In this document: positions 1-9,154 of the stretch, piece by piece
Position numbering within the stretch: the first letter of the stretch is position 1
Layout: every line of letters begins with the position of its first letter
Origin: Bacillota bacterium
GTDB taxonomy: Bacteria > Bacillota > Clostridia > Lachnospirales > Lachnospiraceae
Length of the DNA: 64,000 bases
Assembly (NCBI GenBank): GCA_023411555.1
Contig: JAEYOQ010000061.1
Span: 1-64,000, forward strand
Direction of reading: 5' to 3'
The notes under the pieces: model-generated
Database searches by the model: none
Told to the model about the DNA's origin: nothing
The model's input: only the letters and a program-made list of their open reading frames with translations
Translations under genes and position numbers: made by a program

Positions 1-1263
1 AGGATTGCAAATGGGAATTTGCCTATACTACCAAGTTATTCAGCAGTTATTTTTGATGAGGGACATAAGATATTGCTTCCTGCTGCTATGCAGGCAGGAC
101 ATCATATTAATAAGGAGGAAATAGATAATATCATTCTTTCCCTGGAAGAAATACAAGGAGCTAGAGCGGCATTGAGTTTAGCTACCATGGTATTGGAACA
201 AGCCTCTGATGATTTTTTTGCATATCTAGAAAGCTATATCATAACCGATGAATGTTCACAGCGACAATCCCTTCAAATAAATGATACCTTACTAACAGCA
301 GCAAATGCCTTTCGTAAAGCATTAGACCATATACTTCTGGAGATGCAAATTGAGCAAGAACTATATTTTGAGTCTTTATCAGTAAGCGACATTCAAGGAT
401 ATGAAGGACAAATTGAAAGAGCCATAAGGGCATTACATCGATTCTGTAGAAATAAGAGTACTGATACAATCACCTGGGTTGATGGGCGGGATGGCAGCTT
501 CTGGGTTGTTCCTAGGAATATAAATGAAATGTTGGACCAGAAATTATTTCAAAAGAGATTACCTGTGGTGTTTACTTCTGCAACATTAAGTAATCAAGGA
601 GACTTTAGCTGTTTTAGACGTACACTTGGGTTGAAAAATACATCCAAGTCTACCGTGGGAAGTCCTTTTGATTTAAAAAAACAAGTGGTTGTCTATTTGA
701 CCAAGTTCTCAAATCCTATTGAAGAGCGGTTTAGCCAGGGAGTTGAAATATTAGTATCTTTATTGAATAAAAATGGGGGTCGAGCTCTAGTACATACAAA
801 TTCACTGAATCAAGTAAGAAAAATCAAAAGGAAATTAAAGGGGTACCAGTTATCATTTGATGTTTTGTATGAAGATGAAGGGGAACGAGGATATCTTGTC
901 CGAAAGTTTCGAGAGGAAGAGACTTCAGTATTGATTGGTGCAAATTTATGGGAAGGAATCGATGTTCCTGGAGATGCACTAACTTTACTTGTGGTTTGGC
1001 AACTACCCTTTCCTTCTCTGGATCCTCTCATTGAAGTACAACGTAAAGAGGCAAGGGAACAAGGATTAGATCCAGTCACCACAGTAGATTATCCTGAAAT
1101 GGGATTAAAATTGAAACAAGGATGTGGGAGATTAATTAGATCACAGGAAGACAAGGGGGAAATCGTGATATTAGATACCGTAATAGGAGCCCCTTGGGAA
1201 AAAGCCGTTGTGGGTGCGCTACCTTCGGGAGCCAGCATTAGAATAATAGAAGACAATAATTGA
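1..1263 (+). CDS. ATP-dependent DNA helicase, DinG/XPD-like (5' partial)
   Basis: The reading frame is open from the first base, so the window starts inside this gene; only about the C-terminal half (420 residues) is visible. A DEGH box (motif II of DinG/XPD-type superfamily 2 helicases) lies at visible residues 19-22. A TSATLS motif, a GANLWEGIDVPG segment and a C-terminal QGCGRLIRS motif (motif VI) follow. Family members are ATP-dependent 5'-3' DNA helicases acting in repair or recombination. The Walker A motif and any Fe-S cysteines would lie upstream, outside the window. An in-frame TTG at base 19 is not the start because the frame and homology continue upstream. A terminator follows at once. 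Confidence 0.85.
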   Translation, partial: RIANGNLPILPSYSAVIFDEGHKILLPAAMQAGHHINKEEIDNIILSLEEIQGARAALSLATMVLEQASDDFFAYLESYIITDECSQRQSLQINDTLLTAANAFRKALDHILLEMQIEQELYFESLSVSDIQGYEGQIERAIRALHRFCRNKSTDTITWVDGRDGSFWVVPRNINEMLDQKLFQKRLPVVFTSATLSNQGDFSCFRRTLGLKNTSKSTVGSPFDLKKQVVVYLTKFSNPIEERFSQGVEILVSLLNKNGGRALVHTNSLNQVRKIKRKLKGYQLSFDVLYEDEGERGYLVRKFREEETSVLIGANLWEGIDVPGDALTLLVVWQLPFPSLDPLIEVQRKEAREQGLDPVTTVDYPEMGLKLKQGCGRLIRSQEDKGEIVILDTVIGAPWEKAVVGALPSGASIRIIEDNN

Positions 1264-1311
1264 AATGCTGTTTGATATAAAATGAAGAAAAAAGGAAATA
1301 AGGGAACATGG

Positions 1312-1350
1312 AACGCACTCATTTTTGTAATTAAAAATGGGTGCGTTTTT
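1312..1350 (+). terminator. Rho-independent terminator of the helicase gene
   Basis: A 15-bp perfect stem (1312-1326 with 1333-1347) with a 6-nt loop runs into a T tract ending at 1350. Confidence 0.85.
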
Positions 1351-1561
1351 AATACATGATTCATAAAATATCTGCGAAGCTGATATTTTGAATAAAAAGT
1401 AAATTATTTTGATGTTATTTACAATATGGGATATAATGGTTATTGGATAAGCATAATATATGAGATTGAAAGTATATGGAGATATTGAAAAAGGCTTATC
1501 GATAACAAGAAAAGCGGCGTGTAGTTAAGTCGATACAACTTATTATTCGGAAGGGGAATCC

Positions 1562-2836
1562 ATGGGACATATTACAAGTAAAGATGCCTATAAGAATTTA
1601 GAAGAGAGAATCAATTGGTTTACACAAGGGGCTCCTCCATCGGATACCCTATATAAAATTCTGCAGGTTTTATATACCGAAAGGGAAGCCAAGAGGGTTG
1701 CGCTATTACCAATTCGGCCATTTACAGCAAAAAAAGCAGCAAGAATCTGGAATACCAGTGAACGGAAGGCAGAAGCTTTTTTAGAGCATCTTTGCGAGAA
1801 GGCGTTACTTGTAGATTCCTTTTATAAAGGGGTACGTCGATTTGTAATGCCACCGCCAATGGCAGGGTTTATTGAATTTGCATTAATGCGTACCAGAGGT
1901 GATATTGATCAGAAATACTTAAGTCAGCTGTATTATCAATATATGAATGTAGAAGAGGATTTTGTAAAGGATTTATTTTATGCAACAGAGACTCATCTGG
2001 GACGAGTTTATGTACAGGAGCCGATTTTGACCAATGACAACACGCTTCATATTTTAGATTATGAGAGAGCAAGTCACATTATTGAGGAAGCCTCTCATAT
2101 AGGTCTTGGAACTTGTTATTGTAGACATAAGATGCTACATGCAGACCACCCATGCGAAATCAATGCCCCCTTAGATGTTTGCCTCACCTTTGGTAATGTG
2201 GCCCGTTCTCTTGCAGAAAATGGACAGCATGCGAGATTAATTGATAAGAAGGAGGCAATGGATGTATTAGAACGTTCTTATGCAGCTAATCTGGTTCAGA
2301 TCGGAGAGAATGTTCGGGAAGACCCGGCCTTTATCTGTAATTGCTGCGGCTGTTGTTGCGAAGCCTTACAGGCAGCGAGAAAGTTTAGCCCAATGCAACC
2401 GGTGGCAACTACCAATTATATACCTAGAATTTCGCAGGAATGTGTAGGCTGTGGTAAATGTGAAAAGGTGTGTCCGGTATTAGCCATATCTACACAAAAA
2501 GACAAAGAGGGTAGAGTGGCAGCAGAAGTAGATCATGATGTATGTCTTGGCTGTGGTGTATGCGTACGAAGTTGTCCAAAAGCTGCCATTCAATTAGTAC
2601 GAAGAGAGATTCATGTCATCACACCGGTGAATAGTACCCATAGATTTGTTCTACAAGCAATCGAGAAAGGAACCCTTCAAAATCTCATATTTGATAACCA
2701 GGCATTTGCCAATCATCGTGCCATGGCGGCAGTACTTGGAGTAATACTAAAGTTACCACCACTGAAGCAATTGATGGCTAGTAGGCAGTTTAAATCTATA
2801 TATTTGGATCAATTATTATCGAAGAAGAGTAAGTAG
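1562..2836 (+). CDS. Winged-helix plus 4Fe-4S ferredoxin-domain protein
   Basis: This 424-residue protein has an N-terminal part with helix-turn-helix character (residues about 25-90). Next come a Cys-Tyr-Cys motif (185-187) and a dense cluster C-N-C-C-G-C-C-C (259-266). Two classical 4Fe-4S ferredoxin motifs begin at Cys294 (CVGCGKCEKVCP) and Cys328 (CLGCGVCVRSCP), the latter two forming a 2[4Fe-4S] bacterial ferredoxin domain. It is probably an iron-sulphur electron-transfer or redox-sensing protein; the partner is unknown. The ATG at 1562 follows a GGAAGGGG ribosome-binding site. It is not in an obvious operon. Confidence 0.75.
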   Translation: MGHITSKDAYKNLEERINWFTQGAPPSDTLYKILQVLYTEREAKRVALLPIRPFTAKKAARIWNTSERKAEAFLEHLCEKALLVDSFYKGVRRFVMPPPMAGFIEFALMRTRGDIDQKYLSQLYYQYMNVEEDFVKDLFYATETHLGRVYVQEPILTNDNTLHILDYERASHIIEEASHIGLGTCYCRHKMLHADHPCEINAPLDVCLTFGNVARSLAENGQHARLIDKKEAMDVLERSYAANLVQIGENVREDPAFICNCCGCCCEALQAARKFSPMQPVATTNYIPRISQECVGCGKCEKVCPVLAISTQKDKEGRVAAEVDHDVCLGCGVCVRSCPKAAIQLVRREIHVITPVNSTHRFVLQAIEKGTLQNLIFDNQAFANHRAMAAVLGVILKLPPLKQLMASRQFKSIYLDQLLSKKSK

Positions 2837-2965
2837 TGGTCTAGGAGCTGAGACTAATTTTGGTGAAGCATAGGCTATGCGGTGTGGAATTGCTTTTGAA
2901 AACAACTTGCTTATCTGCTATGATTCAATTAACATATAGGTATTATTATAAGAAGGTGTGAAGTC

Positions 2966-3892
2966 ATGTATATAAGCCGTGTTGGCGGAATCATAGCCGC
3001 TGCCAGCAAAAAAGATGCAATACCCTTACTGCAGCTTGGCTCTATCCCGATTATCAAGCGAATTGTCATTACCTATCAGCAGGCTGGTGTTTTTCCCATA
3101 GTAATCATCACCGGAGCGGATGAGGACGAGGTTAAATATCAGCTTGCTTCTCATGGGCTGATTTTCATCCGCAATGAGCATTGTGAAAAACCACAGCTCC
3201 TCGAGTCCGCGAAGATAGGGATGAATTATTTGAAGGATAAGTGTGAAAAAATTGTTTTTACACCTGTTAACTCCCCAATGTTTACACCAAGTACGCTAAA
3301 AAAATTGATAAATTGTGATGCCAGTATTGTAACACCATCCTATCACGGGAGGGGTGGTCATCCGATTGTTTTGAATCACACGATTATAGATAAGCTTTTG
3401 TCCTATGATGGGAATGATGGGTTGAGGGGGGCTATAGCAAGCTTAAAGTCAAAGCATCAGCGACTTTCGGTGGATGATGAGGGAATTACTCTCAGTGTTC
3501 ATAATGAAGAACAGCTTCATGCAAGGCTTGCAGAACATAATCGATCCATCCTTAATTCGTTTGTTAAGATATATATAGAAAAAGAGAAGACGTTTTTTGA
3601 TTCAAGAGCGAAGCTTTTACTATATTTAATTGGCACTACCGGATCGGTACGGAAAGCATGCGATCTGATGGCGCTCTCCTATGGTAAAGCGTGGGTGATT
3701 ATCAACGATTTGGAGGAGAAATTAGAATATGCCATAGTGGAAAGAAAACAAGGAGGCAGTAAAGGTGGAAATACAATGCTTACGGAAAGAGGTATTGCAT
3801 TTATTAATGCTTACCAGGAATTTGAAGAAAGTGTATTAAAACATGCATATTCTGAATTTGAACGGTTATTCGAGAAACAATCCCTTGTTTAA
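2966..3892 (+). CDS. MobA-like nucleotidyltransferase fused to a ModE-type DNA-binding domain
   Basis: Residues 1 to about 195 resemble the MobA/MocA molybdenum-cofactor nucleotidyltransferase fold, with the family's RGGHPIVL segment near residue 130. The N-terminal nucleotide loop, usually LAGGxSxRMGxxK-like, is degenerate (AAASKKDAIPLLQLG), so catalysis is doubtful. Residues about 205-300 match the ModE/LysR-type winged helix (GSVRKACDLMALSYGKAW, then QGGSKGGNTMLTERG). It may sense or handle molybdopterin nucleotides and regulate transcription; this is inferred. No other molybdenum gene lies nearby. The ATG follows an AGAAGGTGTGAAGTC ribosome-binding region. Confidence 0.75.
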   Translation: MYISRVGGIIAAASKKDAIPLLQLGSIPIIKRIVITYQQAGVFPIVIITGADEDEVKYQLASHGLIFIRNEHCEKPQLLESAKIGMNYLKDKCEKIVFTPVNSPMFTPSTLKKLINCDASIVTPSYHGRGGHPIVLNHTIIDKLLSYDGNDGLRGAIASLKSKHQRLSVDDEGITLSVHNEEQLHARLAEHNRSILNSFVKIYIEKEKTFFDSRAKLLLYLIGTTGSVRKACDLMALSYGKAWVIINDLEEKLEYAIVERKQGGSKGGNTMLTERGIAFINAYQEFEESVLKHAYSEFERLFEKQSLV

Positions 3893-3907
3893 GCAACGAG
3901 GGAGGGA

Positions 3908-3975
3908 AGACCGCAGACAAGATTTATGCTTATTCGACTAGAATAGGTATTAATGTTTGTTTGTGGTCTTTTTTT
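3908..3975 (+). terminator. Probable Rho-independent terminator
   Basis: Bases 3908-3920 can pair with 3957-3969 (13 bp with two G-T pairs) across a long loop; a run of seven T ends at 3975. Confidence 0.6.
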
Positions 3976-3985
3976 GTGTATGAAG

Positions 3986-4020
3986 TATCTTATTTGCTAA
4001 AATGAGGAATAAATAAGATA
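3986..4020. repeat. Perfect 10-bp inverted repeat upstream of the PTS permease
   Basis: TATCTTATTT (3986-3995) is mirrored by AAATAAGATA (4011-4020) with a 15-nt spacer, ending 24 nt before the permease ATG. It could be an operator or an mRNA leader hairpin. No terminator overlaps it, so a GlcT-type antiterminator is not supported. Confidence 0.45.
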
Positions 4021-4044
4021 TCAATATGCTTTTGGAGGACAACG

Positions 4045-6180
4045 ATGAAAGATAAAATATTTGGTGTATTGCAAAGAGTAGGACGTTCCTTTATGCTTCC
4101 GGTTGCGGTACTGCCGGTAGCCGGACTACTTCTGGGCTTAGGAAGCTCTTTTACGAATGAAACTACACTGGCTACTTATAATCTGTTAGGAATTATGGGA
4201 CCGGGTACGGTGATTTACAATGTCTTAACGATTATGAGTAAATGCGGTAGTGTTATATTTGACAACCTGCCATTGATCTTTGCTGTTGGCGTCGCAATTG
4301 GTATGGCTAAGAAAGAAAAGGAGGTTGCAGCATTAGCCTCTATGATAGCCTTTTTTGTAATGCATTCTGCAATTAGTGGTATGATAGCGATTTACGGTGG
4401 CTCAGAGGCCTTTTTGAGCGGGGCTACAGGTACCGTTATGGGTATGACCTCGATGCAGATGGGTGCCTTCGGTGGTATAATCGTTGGTCTTGGTGTAGCA
4501 GCCCTGCATAATCGATTTTACAAGATTGAACTACCGGCTGCCTTCGCTTTTTTCCAAGGTACCAGATTTGTTCCTATTATCAGTACAATAGTATTCACCT
4601 TTGTAGGAATTTTAATGTTTTATCTGTGGCAACCAGTCCAGGCTGGTATCAATGCTTTGGGTGGTTTTGTACAAACCTCAGGTCTGATTGGAACCTTTTT
4701 CTATGGTATGATTAAGAGACTCTTAATCCCCTTTGGCTTGCATCATGTATTCTATTTGCCATTTTGGCAGACCGCAATTGGAGGAACCATGGAGATTGCG
4801 GGAGAAAGTATCGTAGGTGCTCAGAATATCTTCTTTGCGCAGCTGGCTGATCCTACAACAACCCATTTCTCTACGTTAGCAACCAGATTTTTCACTGGTG
4901 AATTTATTATTTATATCTTTGGCTTACCGGGAGCGGCCTTGGCGATTTACCGCTGTGCCAGACCTGAGAAGAGAAAAGAGGTATACGGTCTTTTGTTTTC
5001 AGCCGCATTAACCTCTATTATGACGGGTATTACCGAGCCAATTGAGTTCTCATTCCTGTTCGTAGCTCCACTTTTATTTGGTATTAATGCGCTCTTAGCC
5101 GGACTGGCCTATGCTATCGCCCAGGCATTGAATATTGCCGTAGGCTTAACCTTTTCCGGCGGTTTCATTGATTTATTTCTGTTTGGTATCTTGCAGGGTA
5201 ATCGAAAGACCTCATGGCTGCTTGTCATTCCGGCGGGAATTGTCTATTTTTTAGTATATTATATACTATTTCGTTACTTGATTGTGAAATTGAATCTGAA
5301 GACACCGGGTAGAGAAGAGGACAGTGAGGAAACTAAGCTGTATACGAGAGCCGATTATGAAAAGAAGAAGAATACAGCAAAGGATAATAGCTCCAATCAA
5401 GAGGATGACTTATCGGCTGTCATTACCCAAGGACTTGGTGGAAAGGCTAATATCAGTGATGTTGATGCTTGTGCAACCAGATTAAGGATCACTGTAGTGG
5501 ATGGTAATAAAGTGAAAGACGATATATTAAAATCAACGGGAGCTGCAGGTGTCGTCCATAAAGGAACCGGGGTCCAGGTGATTTATGGGCCGAGAGTAAC
5601 AATTATAAAATCAAATCTGGACGAGTATTTGGCAAATGGCGGAACGGGATCTGAGAAAAAGGCTTCAGCACCTACAAAAATGGCTAGTAAAGAAAATGAG
5701 GCTAAGGGAGACCAGGTCAATGCTGCAGGTCAGGAAATAATCATCTGTTCACCGCTAAGTGGTAGGGTGATGGATTTGGCAGAAATCGGAGACGGAGTAT
5801 TTTCCGAAGAAATGTTAGGGAAAGGCTTCGCGATTGATCCGACAGACGGCAAGGTAGTGGCACCCTTTGATTGTAAAGTAGAGACGGTTTTTGATACCAA
5901 ACACGCCATAGGGTTAAGCCATGGTAATTTGCAGCTCTTGATACACATTGGCATCGATACGGTTGCACTGAATGGAAAGGGTTATGATATTAAAGTGCAG
6001 GATGGTGATCTTTTAAAGAAGGGTGAGATCATCGGTTATGTAGATCTTAAAGTAATAAAGGATGCAGGTTTCCGGACAGTGACTCCTGTTATAATCACCA
6101 ATACGGATGATTATAATGAGTTTAAGCTTCTGAAAAAGGCTCCTGTAAAAACAGAAGAAAAAATATTCCGTGTACAATAG
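4045..6180 (+). CDS. ptsG: PTS sugar transporter, glucose/GlcNAc family, EIICBA fusion
   Basis: This 711-residue three-domain phosphotransferase permease imports and phosphorylates a sugar, probably glucose or N-acetylglucosamine. Domains in order are the membrane EIIC (about 1-420, with a TGITEPIEFSF segment), EIIB (about 450-530, phosphocysteine Cys476 in CATRLR) and EIIA of the glucose type (about 565-700). In EIIA, His620 and His634 (in LIHIGIDT) match the active-site pair. All phosphoryl-transfer residues are present. The gene precedes ptsH and ptsI, its phosphate donors. The ATG follows TTGGAGG. Substrate cannot be fixed from sequence, so the ptsG name is tentative; nagE- or malX-like are alternatives. 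Confidence 0.85.
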   Translation: MKDKIFGVLQRVGRSFMLPVAVLPVAGLLLGLGSSFTNETTLATYNLLGIMGPGTVIYNVLTIMSKCGSVIFDNLPLIFAVGVAIGMAKKEKEVAALASMIAFFVMHSAISGMIAIYGGSEAFLSGATGTVMGMTSMQMGAFGGIIVGLGVAALHNRFYKIELPAAFAFFQGTRFVPIISTIVFTFVGILMFYLWQPVQAGINALGGFVQTSGLIGTFFYGMIKRLLIPFGLHHVFYLPFWQTAIGGTMEIAGESIVGAQNIFFAQLADPTTTHFSTLATRFFTGEFIIYIFGLPGAALAIYRCARPEKRKEVYGLLFSAALTSIMTGITEPIEFSFLFVAPLLFGINALLAGLAYAIAQALNIAVGLTFSGGFIDLFLFGILQGNRKTSWLLVIPAGIVYFLVYYILFRYLIVKLNLKTPGREEDSEETKLYTRADYEKKKNTAKDNSSNQEDDLSAVITQGLGGKANISDVDACATRLRITVVDGNKVKDDILKSTGAAGVVHKGTGVQVIYGPRVTIIKSNLDEYLANGGTGSEKKASAPTKMASKENEAKGDQVNAAGQEIIICSPLSGRVMDLAEIGDGVFSEEMLGKGFAIDPTDGKVVAPFDCKVETVFDTKHAIGLSHGNLQLLIHIGIDTVALNGKGYDIKVQDGDLLKKGEIIGYVDLKVIKDAGFRTVTPVIITNTDDYNEFKLLKKAPVKTEEKIFRVQ

Positions 6181-6522
6181 AATTAGGAGGGAAAGTCAAT
6201 TAACCTGAGTTATTTATGATACAAAGTATCGTTGTATTGTCATCATGAATAGCCCAGGTTAATTATTTGCAGATACACCAGAGCCGTGGTACCAGCAAGA
6301 AATTCCATGGTGCAGTGATTGACCACAATGGAGGTAAGTGATACCAGAGATAAAATATTTATTATGCGATATCTAACAGTCGTAATAAAATTAGATGATA
6401 AATTAAGGATTAAAAATAGTACTTTTACAAAAAATAAAATGCAGAAGGAATATTATATATTTACTTATTTCGCTTATTCCCACATAGAATAAGCCTGTAA
6501 AACTGAAAGGATTGGGTATAAA
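6181..6522 (+). other. 342-bp gap with a long imperfect hairpin
   Basis: AATTAACCTG near 6198 pairs perfectly with CAGGTTAATT ending near 6262, and the inner arms continue with G-T pairs. It starts 18 nt after the permease stop codon and lacks a good T tract, so it may be an RNA-processing or weak termination structure between ptsG and ptsH. The rest of the gap is AT-rich with no gene recognised. Confidence 0.45.
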
Positions 6523-6780
6523 ATGAAAGAATTTAGTTATATCATCAAAGATGAGCTTGGAATTCATGCCAGACCGGCAGGACTTTTAGTAAAGAAAGCA
6601 GGAGCATTTAAATCCAATATCACTATAAAGAAAGACAGTAAAACTGCAGATGCAAAAAAAATCTTCGCAATTATGAGTCTACAAGCGAAGCAGGGATCGA
6701 CAATAACCTTTGAAATCTCCGGTGAAGATGAAGATGAGGCTCTTACAGCACTCGAGGATTATGTCAAAGAAATCTTGTAA
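6523..6780 (+). CDS. ptsH: HPr phosphocarrier protein
   Basis: This 85-residue protein has the family's normal length. The active-site loop GIHARPAG places the phosphorylated histidine at His15. HPr carries phosphate from enzyme I to sugar-specific EII proteins in the cytoplasm. The region that aligns without gaps to the Bacillus LKSIMGVMSL helix reads AKKIFAIMSL, so residue 46 is Lys, not the Ser phosphorylated by HPr kinase. This suggests no HprK/CcpA-type control through this HPr. The gene sits between the permease and ptsI. Confidence 0.95.
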   Translation: MKEFSYIIKDELGIHARPAGLLVKKAGAFKSNITIKKDSKTADAKKIFAIMSLQAKQGSTITFEISGEDEDEALTALEDYVKEIL

Positions 6781-6855
6781 TAGTCATCATCTCACTAAGA
6801 TTTATGTTCTGGAAATAAATGTAGGCGCATATACTCAGAGCCTGGAGGGCAAATT

Positions 6856-8478
6856 ATGCAAAAATATAATGGAAAGAGTGTATTTGGTGGGATTGCGATC
6901 GGTAAAGCACTTCTCTTTGGTAAAAACGAAGGTCAGGTACGAAGAAAGCATATTTCGGATGTAGATGCCGAAATACTACGTATGAATGAGGCGAGAGAGC
7001 AGGCAAAAGAAGAATTGCAGGAGCTATATGAAAAAGCAGTGGTTGAAGTAGGAGAGCAGAATGCTATGATTTTCGAGGTTCATCAAATGATGCTCGATGA
7101 CCAGGATTATGTTGATTCTGTAATTCATATGATTAAGAACGAAGAAATAAATGCTGAATATGCAGTAGCCTCCGCCGGTGATAATTTTGCAGAAATGTTT
7201 GCTTCTATGGACGATGAGTATCTAAAAGAACGTGCTGCGGATATAAAGGATATATCCAACCGCTTGATTAAGATCTTACAGGGAAGAGGGGATCACAGTT
7301 TACAATCGGATGAGCCTTATATATTGGTAGCAGATGATTTGGCACCAAGTGAGACCTTGCAGCTGGATAAAACCAAGGTATTGGCATTTGTGACAAGGAA
7401 GGGCTCAACCAATTCTCATACAGCAATTCTGGCAAGGATGATGAATATCCCTGCTTTAATTGGCGTGGAATATGATGAGGATTGTAATGACAAGCCTGCT
7501 ATTGTAGACGGATACGAGGGTGTATTTGTTGTAGAACCCACAAGGGCAATTACTGATATCATGAAAGAAAAGCAGCAGCTGGATATTCAAAAGAAGAAGC
7601 TTCAGCTGGAGCTAAAGGGCAAAGAAAATGTGACTAAGGATGGAAAGAAAATCGATATTTATGCCAATATCGGTAGTGTCTCCGACGTGGTTGCAGCACT
7701 TCAAAATGATGCCGGAGGGATTGGACTGTTCCGGAGTGAATTCTTATATCTGGAAAAGCATACTTTTCCGACCGAGGAGGAACAGTACCAAACCTATAAA
7801 ACAGTACTAGAGACTATGGCAGGTAAAAAAGTAATTATTCGTACCCTGGACATTGGAGCCGATAAACAGGTGGATTACTTCGGCCTTGAGAAAGAAGAGA
7901 ATCCAGCCATGGGCTACAGGGCTATTCGAATCTGTTTAAACCAACCGGACATATTCAGGACGCAGCTTCGTGCCATCTATCGTGCAAGCATACATGGTAC
8001 AGTAGCGATTATGTATCCGATGATTATATCCGTTGATGAGGTAAAGCAGATTAAAGAAATTGTGCAATCCGTCAAAGATGAGCTTACGATGCAGGGAATA
8101 CCGTTTCAGGAGATAGAACAGGGGGTCATGATCGAAACACCGGCCGCTGTCATGATCAGCGATTTACTGGCTAAGGAGGTGGATTTCTTTAGTATCGGAA
8201 CCAATGACTTGACACAATATACCTTGGCAATCGATAGACAGAATCCAAAGCTGGATCCTATTTATGATGCCCATCATCCTGCTGTGCTAAGAATGATTAA
8301 AATGGTAATCGACAATGGACATAAGGAAGGGTGCTGGGTAGGGATCTGTGGTGAGCTTGGTGCAGATACTACACTAATCGAAGAATTTATCCGAATGGGC
8401 TTGGATGAGGTATCGGTATCACCTAACTTAGTTCTTTATGTAAGAGACAAGGTAAGAAATGTGGACCTGAGCAAGTAA
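6856..8478 (+). CDS. ptsI: Phosphoenolpyruvate-protein phosphotransferase (enzyme I)
   Basis: This 540-residue enzyme I transfers phosphate from PEP to HPr, the first step of the PTS. The phosphohistidine is His188 in GSTNSHTAILAR. The C-terminal PEP-binding TIM barrel shows GGIGLFRSEFLYL, a GTNDLTQYTLAIDR segment and the catalytic Cys498 in GICGELGAD. All hallmark residues and the length agree with functional enzyme I. The ATG follows a GGAGGGC ribosome-binding site, 75 bp after ptsH, so the two are very likely cotranscribed. Confidence 0.96.
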   Translation: MQKYNGKSVFGGIAIGKALLFGKNEGQVRRKHISDVDAEILRMNEAREQAKEELQELYEKAVVEVGEQNAMIFEVHQMMLDDQDYVDSVIHMIKNEEINAEYAVASAGDNFAEMFASMDDEYLKERAADIKDISNRLIKILQGRGDHSLQSDEPYILVADDLAPSETLQLDKTKVLAFVTRKGSTNSHTAILARMMNIPALIGVEYDEDCNDKPAIVDGYEGVFVVEPTRAITDIMKEKQQLDIQKKKLQLELKGKENVTKDGKKIDIYANIGSVSDVVAALQNDAGGIGLFRSEFLYLEKHTFPTEEEQYQTYKTVLETMAGKKVIIRTLDIGADKQVDYFGLEKEENPAMGYRAIRICLNQPDIFRTQLRAIYRASIHGTVAIMYPMIISVDEVKQIKEIVQSVKDELTMQGIPFQEIEQGVMIETPAAVMISDLLAKEVDFFSIGTNDLTQYTLAIDRQNPKLDPIYDAHHPAVLRMIKMVIDNGHKEGCWVGICGELGADTTLIEEFIRMGLDEVSVSPNLVLYVRDKVRNVDLSK

Positions 8479-8610
8479 TATAAGTTTTATTAGGTACGAG
8501 ATTTAGGATGGTATAATGATAAGTAGGCAGAAGACAGTCGGAGTGCATATAATAATATAATTCATGAATTTCCCTGTGGGGTTCATAGACTGTTATAAGG
8601 GAGTAATACA

Positions 8611-9057
8611 TTGAATAATCTCAATCCGGATAAATTATTTGTTGAGTTCAGACCTGATGTTACTACAACACAGCCTGTATTAGAACGTAAGTATACCTTG
8701 ACACACTCAGATAACACTGCAGACCTTTATCTTACCATTGGTCTGCAGTTTGCATATGAAAAAGTAAATACCCTAAGAGATGAGGTCCTTGCAGAATGGC
8801 GCATGGATAAAGACCTTCTATTTCTTTATGTTTATGTTTATGTAAACGGTCTGCTAGGTAATCCCAGTGTACGTAATTCGATCTTTAGACGGGAGCTGCC
8901 ATTAGCTTTAGAGGCAATCAGGTATGGTGATAGAGGTCTATTTGCAGCTCATCCACAACTCGGCGGTGCACCGATATGGATCTACTTTGATTCAGAGCAT
9001 CCCGAATACAATCGCTTTGAGAACTGGGGTACGCCGGATGATTACAACCTCCTATAA
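8611..9057 (+). CDS. Staygreen (SGR) family protein
   Basis: This 148-residue protein resembles the staygreen domain. It has the opening FVEFRPDVTTTQPVLERKYT pattern, then LTHSDNTADLYLTIG, and a C-terminal WGTPDDY. Plant SGR removes magnesium from chlorophyll a, and some bacterial homologues are known to have Mg-dechelatase activity. No tetrapyrrole gene is near, so the substrate here is unknown. The TTG start at 8611 is supported by AAGGGAG seven bases upstream. It lies downstream of ptsI by 132 bp and may be separately transcribed. Confidence 0.75.
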   Translation: MNNLNPDKLFVEFRPDVTTTQPVLERKYTLTHSDNTADLYLTIGLQFAYEKVNTLRDEVLAEWRMDKDLLFLYVYVYVNGLLGNPSVRNSIFRRELPLALEAIRYGDRGLFAAHPQLGGAPIWIYFDSEHPEYNRFENWGTPDDYNLL

Positions 9058-9154
9058 TTTGCCATTATATTCTTTGCAAATCTACAAATGTTAGTTATAA
9101 TAAAGAGGCATCATTCTGAAGAATTAATGATCAGATAATATGGAGGAAGAAAAG

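Noticed and set aside
3986..4020. GlcT-type antiterminator before the PTS permease
   Set aside because: The inverted repeat is not followed by an overlapping terminator hairpin and does not resemble the RAT consensus.
6280..6340. A second T-box, from GTGGTACC near 6289
   Set aside because: Only a few bases match; no stem I, specifier loop or terminator accompanies it.
6710..6964. 84-codon frame bridging ptsH and ptsI
   Set aside because: It overlaps both well-supported genes in another frame and has no homology I can see.
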